DNA of 64,000 nt from Lachnospiraceae bacterium. GTDB lineage: Bacteria > Bacillota > Clostridia > Lachnospirales > Lachnospiraceae. Below the pieces are notes generated by a model. That model did not search any database and had not been told where the DNA came from. It saw nothing but the letters and a program-made list of their open reading frames with translations. The DNA lies in assembly GCA_021628825.1 (NCBI GenBank), contig JAJXRY010000001.1, positions 1,116,001-1,180,000 on the forward strand, read 5' to 3'. Positions 51,304 to 61,321 of this stretch are shown here, piece by piece. Position 1 is the stretch's first letter; each line of letters starts with the position of its first letter. Both the position numbers and the translations under genes were made by a program.

Positions 51304-52115
51304 TTACAGAAATGGGATCATATCCTTAACCGAATCGAAAATAAGATCCGGCTCAACATCCGAAATCTTCACATCCTCCATCGTCGCCTCTCCGCTCAGT
51401 ACGAGAATTCCCGTATATCCGTTGTTCACCCCTGCTGCCACATCGGTATAAAGCCGGTCACCGACCATCGCTGTACGTGCCTTGTCCACACCTTCCCGTG
51501 CCACGAGGTAGTCCATAATATCACGGTTCGGCTTTCCGATAATATGATCCGGTTCTCTGCCTGCCGATGCCCTGATAAATGCATGGATTGCGCCTGCATC
51601 AGGAATGAAGCCTGTCTCGGTCGGGCAGTTATAATCCGGATGTGTGGAAAGGTACGGCAGCCCTTCCCTCACAAAGTCACAGACCCTGCACATCTTCTCA
51701 TAGGTAAGCGTCGTGTCAAAGCCAACCACCACAACCTCCGGGGATTCTGCATCCAACACGATTCCTTCCTGCACAAATTCTTCGGTAAGCAGTTCATTTC
51801 CCAGTAAAAAAATACCCGTTTCCCGGGGAAATGCTGCTTTAAATAGGCAATCGTTGCCTGTCCTGAGGTGACAATCTTTTCTTCCGTAACCTCCAGTCCC
51901 ATCCGGGAAAGCTTCTTCACATAAACCTGTGGATTCTTAGAGGAATTATTCGTCAGAAAGACGTACCTTTTGCCTGCGGCCTCCACCGCACTTAAAAACT
52001 CTCTTGCACCCTCAATCCACTGCTCTCCTAAATAAATGGTTCCATCCATATCAAGTGCAAAACATTCGATATTCTTTAAGATGCCTGCTGCATCCTTATT
52101 TATATCCGGTATCAT
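51304..52115 (-). CDS. HAD-superfamily phosphatase, NagD-like (class IIA)
   Basis: About 268 residues. The nucleophile motif is FALDMDGTIYLGEQWIEGA, followed by FLTNNSSKNPQVYVKKL (motif II threonine), the IIA cap (VVVVGFDTTLTYEKMCRVCD) and motif IV MVGDRLYTDVAAGVNNGYTG. It hydrolyses phosphate from small molecules, typically sugar or nucleoside phosphates. One frameshift at about 51815 in an AAAAAA run. Close to the Xaa-Pro aminopeptidase gene on the same strand; no functional link evident. Confidence 0.88.
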
Positions 52116-52218
52116 AATCTGCCCGCTTTCATATATGTATTTAGCAGCTATTCAGAATTATCGCATTTCTATATTCACAGTTACCATCTCATAACAACTG
52201 CCTATACAAATTCCATTC

Positions 52219-54067
52219 TTAAACTGCTCTTGTCACATGACGAAGCCAGGTCAGCTCCTCTCCCTCAAAATAGGGCTTCAGCTTCTCAAAAACGGCTGCA
52301 TGGTATTCATTCAGACGCTCCTTATCGAGCTCACTCATCTGGCTTACTTCCACACCGTCAAGGTCAATCGGTACAAATGTCAGATCTTCAAAATACATAA
52401 ACTGTCCATACTCGTTCTTTTCGCCCTTGCGGCAGAGAATCTCATTCTCAATCCGGATTCCGTACTGGTTTTCCAGATAAATGCCCGGCTCATCGCTGGT
52501 AATCATGCCTTCCTCAAAAACAGCCGGCTTTCCGGCATCCGGCAGAAGCTTCCAGCGGAAGCTCTGCGGTCCTTCATGGACATTCAGAATATTTCCTACC
52601 CCATGACCGGTTCCATGCTTATAATCAAGGCCATGCTCCCAGAGCACTTCTCTTGCACGGATGTCTAAGTTTGCTCCGGTACAGCCATGTAAGAAACGGG
52701 TGGCACGCATGGAAAGCATGGCACGCAGTACCAGTGTATAATGCTTCTTCATCTCCGGTGTTACCGGCCCTAAGATAAAGGTTCTCGTAATGTCTGTCGT
52801 TCCGTCTATGTAATGACCGCCGCTGTCAATCATCAGCATTCCTTCCGGCTTTAATACCGCACAGGTTTCCTTCTGTGCACCATAATGAATGATCGCACCG
52901 TTTATACCATACGCGCTGATGGTCGGAAAGCTCAGTTCAATAAATCCTTCCTGCTGTGCCCGCAGTCCGTCAATCTTTTTCTGCCACCGATACTTCATCC
53001 ATCGGAATGGAACCGATATTCTTCTTTAACCAGTACATAAACTTCGTAACCGCCACGGCATCCTTGATATGCGCCCTGCGGGTATGTTTCAGCTCTGTCT
53101 CGTTCTTGATGGATTTCATTAAGGTGGTCGGATTTTCCTTATTCAAAAGCAATGTACCGGCCTGTGCACCTTCTTCCGCACAGATCTTCTTTAATTCCTT
53201 GAGCACACGGAAATTCACCTGGGATTCATCGATCCAGATTCCGGATGCCTTTTCTTCCTTTGTGGCCTGCGCCGCGACACTGCCTAACATTTCATAGAAC
53301 CGGTCATACGGATAAATCTCGACGCCGGCTTTTTCCATCCGTTCTCGCGCAGAGGTGTCTTCTCCTGCTGCAAAGCCTTCTTCTGCAAACAGCAGCGCGC
53401 GGTCCTTTGTCACCATTGTATAGGCTAACACGACCGGGCAGCATTCCACGTCATTGCTGCGGATATTATAAAGCCATGCAATATCATCGAGGGAAGTAAG
53501 GACATGAATGCCTGCTTCTTCCTTTTTCATCTCTTCACGTACTCTTACGAGTTTCTCTTCCACACTCTCTCCGGCGTATTCTTCGGAAAGAACCCAGACC
53601 GGATGATGAATGAGCACCGGGCGGTTTTCCCATGCTGCATCACACAGGTCGAGGTCAAAGCGTACCTGTCCCTCATGCTTTTTTGCAATTTCTTCAAGCT
53701 CACCTCCCTTTGAGGAAGTAATGACTCTGCCATCAAAGCAGAGCGTCCAGCCCTTCTGCAGCTTCTGATCGACATATTCGGTCATCGTGGGAACTCCCGG
53801 TTCTCCCATTTTCATTAAGGTAATTCCGGAGCCTTCCAGCTCCTTCGCTGCCTGAATGAAATATCTGCCGTCGGTAAATAAAGCCGCCTCATCGGGCGTT
53901 ACCACAAGCGTTCCTGCCGATCCGGTAAAGCCGCTGAAATATTTTCTTGCCATAAAAAAATCACTGACATATTCACTGTTGTGATAATCCGAGGTCGGGA
54001 TCACCACACAGTGAACGCCAGCTTCCTTCATCTGATTGCGTAAGCTTAAAAGTCTTTCGTTTTTCAT
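52219..54067 (-). CDS. Xaa-Pro aminopeptidase, M24B family
   Basis: About 610 residues, the long form with two creatinase-like N-terminal domains (MKNERLLSLRNQMKEAGVHC; FSGFTGSAGTLVVTPDEA) and the pita-bread catalytic domain. Metal ligands: aspartates in MLMIDSGGHYIDGTTDITRT, histidine in KHGTGHGVGNIL, glutamates in MITSDEPGIYLE and GIRIENEI. Cleaves the N-terminal residue before proline; cytoplasmic. One frameshift at about 52990 in a TTTTT run joins VSVAEKD to IDGLRAQQEGF. Confidence 0.93.
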
Positions 54068-54180
54068 TTTGCTACCTGCTTCCTGATATTATCTATTGAT
54101 GTCAATCAGATTGTTCCGTGCTTTGCACTCTCACAATCTGCCCAATATTCGCATACCGTGAAACTTACGCTCCACTGACA

Positions 54181-54531
54181 TCATACCTTGTTTTTGGACA
54201 CAAAAGCAGCAATCAGTCCGAGTACCAGCGCTGCACTACAGCCAACGGCACCAGCCCGAAAGCCGCCTTCAAAAATGCCCATAAATCCACTTTCATCTAC
54301 TGCTTCCTTAACGCCCTTCATCAGAACATGCCCGAAGCCGAGCAGCGGAACCGATGCCCCTGCTCCCGCAAACTCCTTGAACGGCTCATAAATGCCAAGA
54401 AAGCTTAATACTGCACCCGAACAGACCAGTAACACCATGATTCTGCCCGGCATCAGCTTTGTTTTTTCCATGAGGATCTGTACCAGTGCACAGATCAGTC
54501 CTCCAACCCAGAACGCATTGAAATAATCCAT
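54181..54531 (-). CDS. spoVAE: Stage V sporulation protein AE
   Basis: 116 residues with four hydrophobic segments: MDYFNAFWVGGLICALVQIL, IMVLLVCSGAVLSFLGIYEP, FAGAGASVPLLGFGHVLMKG and the C-terminal AALVLGLIAAFV. These match SpoVAE (the AEb type). It is part of the SpoVA channel that moves dipicolinic acid into the spore and out during germination. Here it stands apart from the usual AC-AD neighbours and from spoVAA-AB four kilobases away. Confidence 0.9.
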   Translation of the reverse strand: MDYFNAFWVGGLICALVQILMEKTKLMPGRIMVLLVCSGAVLSFLGIYEPFKEFAGAGASVPLLGFGHVLMKGVKEAVDESGFMGIFEGGFRAGAVGCSAALVLGLIAAFVSKNKV

Positions 54532-54660
54532 CCTACCCTCCTGAAATTCTGCAGCTAAAACTGCATTTCTTTCTTATGAGTATCTGCATTTTTCTAGATT
54601 TCATACCGGGAATCCGAATCGTCTCTTCTATTTTTCTTCTGTACGCTCCTTATAAAAGAG

Positions 54661-55559
54661 CTAAGAACTCCGGCTTTTGGACTTTCCCGGGAGCTGAACC
54701 AGAATTACGGCGGTAAACATCAGTACACAGCCAATTAACTCCTTCACCATCAGCTTCTGTTTTAAGATCACCCAGCCTGCCAGTACGGAAAAGGTCGACT
54801 CCATGGAAAGAAGGAGGGAGGCAATCGTCGGATCCATGCCCTTTTGTCCAATAAGCTGTAAGGTATAGGCCACACCGCTTGACAGGATTCCGGCATAGGC
54901 AATAGGAAGCCATGCTGCCACAAAATCGGACCAGTGCGGTGTTTCAAACACAAACATCAAAACGGTGAGAACCACTCCTGCCGTCAGAAACTGAATACAG
55001 GAAATCTCCACCGGATCTGCCAACTGCACAAAATGATCCGCAAGCAGTATCTGTATCGCAAACAGAAATGCACAGATGAAAACAAGGACATCTCCCTTAC
55101 CGATCTGTAAGCTTTCACTCATACAGAGCAGATACATGCCGACTGCTGCAAGCACGGCACACGGCCAGACCTTTCCGGGTACCTTTCTCTTTAAAAAAAG
55201 ATTCCCAGAATCGGCACAATAATAATATACAAGGTCGTAATAAACCCGGCTTTTCCAACCGAGGTGTACAGGATTCCGATCTGCTGCAGGGTGGCCGCGG
55301 CACACAGAGCCAGTCCACAACAGATTCCTCCGATCCAGGTGATCTTTGCACCGGCCGGTGCGATTCCCTTTTTCTGATTCTGCTTTCTACGGAATACAAT
55401 CACAGGAAGCAGTACGACTGCTCCCAGTAAAAACCGCGATGCGCCAAAGGAAAGCGGGCCAAGATAATCCATGCCGACGCTTTGTGCCACAAAGGCAATG
55501 CCCCAGATAAATGCGGCTAACAATAATAAAAAGCCATTCCCGATTGAATTTGTCTTCAA
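54661..55559 (-). CDS. DMT superfamily (EamA) transporter
   Basis: About 300 residues, ten hydrophobic helices in two EamA repeats: FLLLLAAFIWGIAFVAQSVG with GASRFLLGAVVLLPV in the first, and GDVLVFICAFLFAIQILLAD with AYAGILSSGVAYTLQLIGQK in the second. Drug/metabolite exporter of unknown substrate. A frameshift at about 55195 in a TTTAAAAAAAG run splits the repeats. Ends LPGKSKSRSS. Confidence 0.85.
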
Positions 55560-55622
55560 GTATCTATACCATCCTGTTGTAAATTTCCGTTTGGATCTTC
55601 TGTACTCCGCTCTGTAAGTCTT

Positions 55623-55998
55623 CTACAGAGCCGCGATTACTTCCACTTCACACAGGACGTTCTTCGGAAGCTGCTTTACGGCAACACAGCTTCTTGCCGG
55701 CTTACCGGTAAAGTACTGCTCATATACGGCATTAAATGCGGCAAAATCTGCCATATCATCTAAGAAACAGGTCGTCTTTACCACATTTTCATAGGTGGTT
55801 CCTGCTTCCTTTAAAAATCTCTCCGATGTTTAACATGACCTGCTTGGCCTGTACGGTAATATCTCCCTGTGCGATCTCTCCGGTTTCCGGAATAATGGGG
55901 ATCTGTCCGGATGCATATAACATTCCGTTCACGATAATTCCCTGAGAATAAGGTCCGATTGCTGCGGGTGCTTTTGTTGTTGCCACTTTAGTTAACAT
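55623..55998 (-). CDS. ridA: RidA/YjgF family enamine/imine deaminase
   Basis: About 125 residues. MLTKVATTKAPAAIGPYSQG, LYASGQIPIIPETGEIAQGD and, after the break, ENVVKTTCFLDDMADFAAFN with GKPARSCVAVKQLPKNVLCE, which holds the arginine that binds the substrate carboxylate. It hydrolyses reactive enamines released by PLP enzymes. One indel at about 55812 in a TTTAAAAA run. Confidence 0.92.
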
Positions 55999-56072
55999 AA
56001 CTTTCTCCTCTTCTAATTACTTTTTCTCATTACAATTCAGCAGTGTCATTCATAAGCTGATATCGTATACTC

Positions 56073-56324
56073 TCATTTCTGCACAGCCGGATTGTCATCG
56101 TCGAACTCAGCAGTCACATAAAATCCACGTGGATTCTCCGTAATCTTCACGACACGGCCCTTACGTGATTTGAGCCGTTCACGGAATGGAATGTTCGGTG
56201 ACATGGCAAGGGAAGGATCAATCGTGTAATAATAATTACTTGGTAATACTCCTTCGGTCACAGTAATGTCGTCCCCCTCCTGCAGGAGCCCCGGCCGTTC
56301 CATTTTAAATTCCATCTGACGCAT
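56073..56324 (-). CDS. Conserved small protein, function unknown
   Basis: 83 residues, unbroken. MEFKMERPGLLQEGDDITVT, SNYYYTIDPSLAMSPNIPFR and RKGRVVKITENPRGFYVTAE, ending DDDNPAVQK. Predicted small beta-rich soluble protein. I know similar proteins in Lachnospiraceae only as hypotheticals. Between RidA and a chemoreceptor on the same strand, with no evident link. Confidence 0.6.
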   Translation of the reverse strand: MRQMEFKMERPGLLQEGDDITVTEGVLPSNYYYTIDPSLAMSPNIPFRERLKSRKGRVVKITENPRGFYVTAEFDDDNPAVQK

Positions 56325-56353
56325 ATGATTCGCCTCACTTTATTTTCATTCTT

Positions 56354-58323
56354 CTATAGTTTAAACTGTTCTACCGTATCATGCAAGAGGTCAGCTTCTT
56401 TTGATGTTCTTTGTACCGCCTCATCGATTTTCTCAGATGCGGTCTGCAGATCGGAAAGCTTCTCATTGATGCTGCTGATCTTCTCACTGATTTGATCCTG
56501 TGCCTGTGAAATGGATTCTGCCGTATCCGTGATGGACTGTGTACTTGCAGAAAGTTCTTCGGACTGTGCTCCAAGAGTTGCCGAAGCATCCGTATAGAAT
56601 CCGGCATCCTTAAGGTATGTCGATGCCATATTCTGCATCACATCATAATCCGGAAGCACCTTTTCATCTAAGAAAGCAATCATTTCATGGCTCTCGGTCG
56701 TCAGTTCTCCAACCGATGCCACGATCTGCTGGATCAGCACATTAATCTTGCCGACTTCTCTCGATGTATTTTCAGAAAGACTCTTAATGGAACCTGCAAC
56801 TACTGCAAAACCCTTTCCTGCCTCCCCTGCACGTGCCGCTTCAATACTTGCATTCAGGGCTAAAAGATTCGTTTCTTCGGCAATTTCCTGAATCGTTTCG
56901 CTGACCTGGATCACTTCATCAATGACCTTTACCTTTTCAATGGCAGCCTCCAGCTTTTTCCTTATTGGTTGAGGTCATCTTTACTGCATTTTCCTGGCTT
57001 GCCATCATTTCCGGAACGATCTTCTCCACTCTTCCCGTAATCTCTGATGCACGCTCCGCAATTGAGGAGGCCTGATTGGCAAGATCATTCGTTGCCCCGG
57101 AAAGCTGTTTGCAGCTCTCACGGATATTGGAAATGGACTCTGCATTTTCCTCTACATTCTGTACTGCTTCTGCGGTTTCTTTTGCAATCTCATCCATATG
57201 GGTAAGACTCGTTTTGACCGCTTCGGCAGTTTCGTTCATATTGCCCCGCACAGAAACGGCTGCTCTCTGGGACTGCTGTATGGTATGTACGAATTTGTCC
57301 TGCAGGGCATCCACCAGATATTGAATCTGCATCGTTTCATTCTTATAATCTGCAACTGTCCCGCCTAAGATCACATCCTGTACGAAATCCTTCATCCCGC
57401 CCACCGGTCGTAAGGATCTTCCAATGGCAACGGATACGACCGTAAATGCAATGACGATGAACACCGCACCCAGAATCAGAATCATGGTAACAAGCCCGTT
57501 TACCTGCGTCTGGATGACTTCAGTGGACTCTAACACGCCAAGCTGCCAGCCGGTCGATGCGATCTCTTTTACTGCAAGAAATTTCATTCTGCCATCATAA
57601 TCCCGAATCGTTACCGCTGTGTTCAGATCGGTATGTAATGCCTCACTTAAATTGGTGCTTCCCTCATCCGCCGGAAGCCATTCACTGTTTTTATGAGTAA
57701 TCACATCTCCCGATGCTGATAAAAGAAAGCCTTCACAGAATGGCTTTTCTTCAATCTGGTTGATGATCTCCAGCACAGTCGTCACATCAATATCGGCAAG
57801 GACGGCATAAGGCTTTCCATCAACATAAAACGGATAACATGCCGAAATGATCGTTTTGCCGGTTGCAATATCCGTATAGGGATCTACAATCACGGTATCT
57901 CCCGCCTCAAAAGCCTGAATCCACCAGCCACGCTCCGAAGGAATAAGCTCCATGTCCTCTCCATATTCGCTCACGGCTGCATCGGCGCTGCAGTAATAAT
58001 AATTCAGCGCGTAAGGATTTTCATCCTTAGCCTCATGGAGAATGGCTGCACCCTTATGCAGATCCGTGTTTTTCGTCGCTTCTAACACAACTCCCAGTTC
58101 CTTGATTGTTGCTTTTTGTCCCTCCAGCCAGGCCGATGTCTCCTCTGCCTTGGCTTCTGCAATGGAATCTACAAGCTGGATACTGCTGCTTCTTTGGATG
58201 GAAACAATCGAAGCAATCGCGACTGCTGCACTTAACACGACAATCAGCAGTACACCTATCGCTACTCCAATGGATAATCTTCCCCGGATAGATTTGAAAA
58301 AAATTTTTCTTGATTTTTTTCAT
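56354..58323 (-). CDS. Methyl-accepting chemotaxis protein with dCache sensor
   Basis: About 655 residues. An N-terminal membrane helix (VVLSAAVAIASIVSIQ) is followed by an extracytoplasmic dCache domain (RGWWIQAFEAGDTVIVDPYT; GKTIISACYPFYVDGKPYAV), a second membrane helix (LVTMILILGAVFIVIAFTVV), a HAMP-like linker and the long cytoplasmic coiled coil. The signalling tip is EIAEETNLLALNASIEAARA. The dCache segment is of the kind that binds amino acids or small acids; ligand unknown. Frameshifts at about 58300 (A/T run after the start) and about 56945. Indicates chemotaxis or a related output in the host. Confidence 0.9.
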
Positions 58324-58405
58324 TCTTTTCTTCTCCTTTGTTTACACTGCTTCCCCAGACTCACGATAGCACTTTTTTTCCAGTCTGATGCAATAAAATT
58401 TCCTG

Positions 58406-58880
58406 TCAAAATTGTATTTTTTTATTACTTTCATTGTATAAAAAAAGAAAATAGAAAATACTTCCTGCCATTTTTCCCTAAAGCAGCAAATAACAGGGCA
58501 ATCCCAAGTCCATGCCGGAAGCCGATTCTCCTCGAGAAAATCGGAATGGAATTCAGCATTTCCGCGATGGCAAGTGCCAGACATCCCACAAACATTCCTG
58601 CAAAAAGCCCGAACACGATAAGAAATGCCGTTCCAAGCCATGACGGTAAGATTCCTTCTCCCAGGGATTTATAAAATACACTGGCACATCCCCCTAAAAT
58701 CGTTCCGAAAACCACTGCTTCTTCCAAGGCGAATATATGCCTTGCCACATGCATTTTTCCGGCAAATCGCGGTACCAGTCCGACCGAGGCAAGCACCGTA
58801 AACACACCGGCGGACGCCAGTACGCCAAAGCTCACTCCACATAGGGCAAGCAGAACTTGCATCCAGAAACTAAACATCAA
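58406..58880 (-). CDS. spoVAB: Stage V sporulation protein AB
   Basis: About 158 residues with four hydrophobic segments. Relevant motifs: LALCGVSFGVLASAGVFTVL, ASVGLVPRFAGKMHVARHIF, FGLFAGMFVGCLALAIAEML and NSIPIFSRRIGF, which fit SpoVAB. Its start overlaps the end of spoVAA by 11 bases. The C-terminus passes an indel at about 58480 in a GGGAAAAAT run; corrected, it reads GKMAGSIFYFLFLYN and stops at 58406. Expected in the spore inner membrane. Confidence 0.82.
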
Positions 58881-59512
58881 GCGTGTCCCCCTGTCTGTCC
58901 GAGGTTTCGATCAGTGCCGTATTCACATCCGTCTCATAAATACGCATTTCTACCTCAATTGGTGTCGGATCCTTCGTGATCCTCCGTCCTCCGATATGAT
59001 TAAAGAACACAATAATTCCAAGCGCAAGCCCTATGGAATAGGAAATTTCCAGAATATTGATCCCCTTTGCGGGTGTGCCAGCCACCACCGTATGCAGCTT
59101 GTCAAACAGCTCATAAATTCCGATGTCATTGTGAAAGGCCATAATCGTGAATGAGGTGCCAAAAAAGGTAACCATTGAAACAAATGCCAGTTTCAACCAC
59201 TGTACCGGCCCCCTTGTGCTTCTCTACATCGATCCATTCAAGCAGTACTGCTGTCTCTCCCAGATTCTCCACCTGGATTCCCGGATACTCTTTCGTAATC
59301 AGTTCAATCACCTTCAACATGCTGATTACCTGCCGCTTCGGTGCCTCCTTATGAAACTGGAATACGGTAAGCGCCTTTGCCTTCGCCATAATATGCTCAT
59401 CTGCACAAAACACAGAGGCAATGTCCCCGACACTCACGCGCGGTTCCTTCACCTCTGTGTTCTGATCTGCCTTGATATATAAAATTTTATTTGTTCCGCT
59501 TTCACTGCTCAT
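58870..59512 (-). CDS. spoVAA: Stage V sporulation protein AA
   Basis: About 212 residues. The soluble N-terminal domain has KILYIKADQNTEVKEPRVSV and GDIASVFCADEHIMAKAKAL, and the C-terminal part has a membrane pair (LAFVSMVTFFGTSFTIMAFH and ILEISYSIGLALGIIVFFNH). This matches SpoVAA of the dipicolinate channel operon. One frameshift at about 59195. Followed by spoVAB with overlapping ends; spoVAC and spoVAD are not in the window. Confidence 0.85.
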
Positions 59513-59618
59513 ACCATCCCTGCTCCGTTTCCAATATAATACGGTTCTCTGCTTTTCTTTAAGAGATAGTATGTGCGAAGCCAGTCCTTTTCATACTGTA
59601 TAACTTTTGAATCGTATC

Positions 59619-59693
59619 TTCTCTATGATCTTTGTAACTTATCCTCTCTATAATCTTTGTAACTTATCCTCTCTATAATCTTTGTAGCTTATC
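59619..59693 (+). repeat. 25-bp tandem repeat, three units
   Basis: CTCTATGATCTTTGTAACTTATC, then two 25-base units CTCTCTATAATCTTTGTAAC-TTATC with one or two changes. Just upstream of spoVAA. Confidence 0.85.
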
Positions 59694-60012
59694 CTCTCAA
59701 TGATTGTGAACCATTCAGCCCCCAATCGGAAGTTCAAATTCTCTCATAACCATCATAGCAGTAAGGTCACGGAACAGTTTTTGGATATATTACTAACGAA
59801 ATTGTAATTTATATCCAAAATGAAGCATTTCCAGTCAAAATAGGAAGCTATTTTTGACGTATATTGATATAAATAAAAATATGAAGCACTTATATCCAAA
59901 AAAATTAAAGAAATTCTGGATATAAATGCCTCAAAAAAAGTTGTAATATGTCCAAAGCAGGAAACCAGCAGCCTGCAGATGTTCCACAATGCCTCAACGT
60001 TGCATATCACAG

Positions 60013-60070
60013 ATCACATATTGCAAATCACATATTGCAAATCACATATTACAAATCACATATTACATAT
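60013..60070 (+). repeat. 14-bp tandem repeat, about four units
   Basis: Units ATCACATATTGCAA, repeated with G/A changes (ATCACATATTACAA) to about 60070, downstream of the phosphodiesterase gene. Confidence 0.85.
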
Positions 60071-60122
60071 TGCATCATCATCTGCTCATAAGCAACTACA
60101 TATATTCCATCAGTGACTGCAT

Positions 60123-61202
60123 TCAGTTCAGGAAGAACTGCATGACAACCGGATCATGATCCGAATATTCATATCCCCAGTCGGAATGCTTATAATAATT
60201 AATTGCAATATTATCGGAAATAATAAATCCATCGAGTGTAACCGTCATGGTTGTCTCTTCATTATAAGGCTCATCGGCATTCCGGCAGGTATCATGTGCA
60301 ATATCCTCGGCAGCACGCAGGCTGTCCATTCCCATACGGAAGCCGGCAGGAAGCTCTTCTCTCGGGAATGGCTGCGCCCATTCCGGTGCATTGGAGCTTG
60401 CATCTGCCCGGAGATTATGATTGAAGTCCCCACCGCAGATCACATAATTTCCGCGTGCATAGTCCGCTTTCATATCAGCAAACAGCATACCGAGCTGGCC
60501 GCTCCGCACTTCTTCACTGCTTCCGTAAGCAGACAGATGTACATTATAAAGGCAGAGCATCTTTCCGTTATCCACCGGTATTCTCGAAATAGAATAACAG
60601 CGGTCCAGATCAGTAAACTTACTGAATCCGGTAGATACCGGCAGGCTTCTGCGAAGCGCATCCGTGATTTCTCCTCTCGAATACGTGACCAGTCCGGACT
60701 GGTTCGCCCCGTGCGGCTCCCACGGCGGCACCATCAGATAGGGCGAATCATAATTCTGTGCAAACGTATAATAATACCCTGTCACGAACTCATTGAGCAG
60801 ATCCAGCTCATTCACATGGTAGGAACGCGTCCCGCCAATATCCACTTCCTGCAGGAAAACAAAGTCTGCTGCAGTATTATTGATGACATCTCCCACACCA
60901 CAAATATCCGCAATGACGCTCTCCTTATCTTTCGCTCTGGAATACTTTCCTCCATCCATAAAGAAACTGTAGTCCCGCTGATAAGCTCCAAAACCAATGT
61001 TGTAGGTCATAATCCAGTACGCTTTCCTTGTCGTAATGGAAGCCCTGTCCTCAAACTGTGCATATTCTCCCGACTGGGAAACAGTCAGTGGCTGGTTATC
61101 CGGCAGCCGGTGGTATGCCGCCATGACATAGATCACATAGCCGATGCACACCGCCAGTAAAACAGCCAGTAGAATTCCTATTCTTCGCAGTATCTTCTTC
61201 AA
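60123..61202 (-). CDS. Membrane-anchored endonuclease/exonuclease/phosphatase family protein
   Basis: 359 residues. The TTG start at 61202 is preferred because GGAGG precedes it by four bases; an upstream start would add ten residues. An N-terminal membrane helix (ILLAVLLAVCIGYVIYVMAA) anchors an extracytoplasmic EEP domain: IMTYNIGFGAY, the metal-binding glutamate in FVFLQEVDIGG, NVHLSAYG, GGDFNHN and the terminal SDHDPVVM. Such proteins hydrolyse phosphodiesters (lipid, nucleotide or nucleic acid). Unbroken. Substrate unknown. Confidence 0.85.
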   Translation of the reverse strand: MKKILRRIGILLAVLLAVCIGYVIYVMAAYHRLPDNQPLTVSQSGEYAQFEDRASITTRKAYWIMTYNIGFGAYQRDYSFFMDGGKYSRAKDKESVIADICGVGDVINNTAADFVFLQEVDIGGTRSYHVNELDLLNEFVTGYYYTFAQNYDSPYLMVPPWEPHGANQSGLVTYSRGEITDALRRSLPVSTGFSKFTDLDRCYSISRIPVDNGKMLCLYNVHLSAYGSSEEVRSGQLGMLFADMKADYARGNYVICGGDFNHNLRADASSNAPEWAQPFPREELPAGFRMGMDSLRAAEDIAHDTCRNADEPYNEETTMTVTLDGFIISDNIAINYYKHSDWGYEYSDHDPVVMQFFLN

Positions 61203-61321
61203 AATGCCTCCGTTCTGCCCATAAACATACAACTGTTCAAAACCATATAAATCATGTCCAATGTCCTTACCAATGCAGGCATTCGACGTTCCTATTTCAT
61301 AATCTTCATGGCTCTTAACAG

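Larger units (their letters stand above)
59513..60122. other. Repeat-bearing intergenic region
   Basis: 610 bases with two tandem repeat arrays (59619-59693 and 60013-60070) and, between them, an AT-rich stretch with recurring TATATCCAAAA-type words. The open frame at 59753-60010 has low-complexity composition and no ribosome site, so I do not call it. It should contain the spoVAA promoter near its left end. Confidence 0.55.

Noticed and set aside
59753..60010. 85-residue open frame on the minus strand
   Set aside because: Low-complexity AT-rich composition, no ribosome site and location between repeat arrays; probably chance.
60013..60070. CRISPR-like short repeats
   Set aside because: 14-bp head-to-tail units without spacers and no cas genes; a simple tandem repeat.
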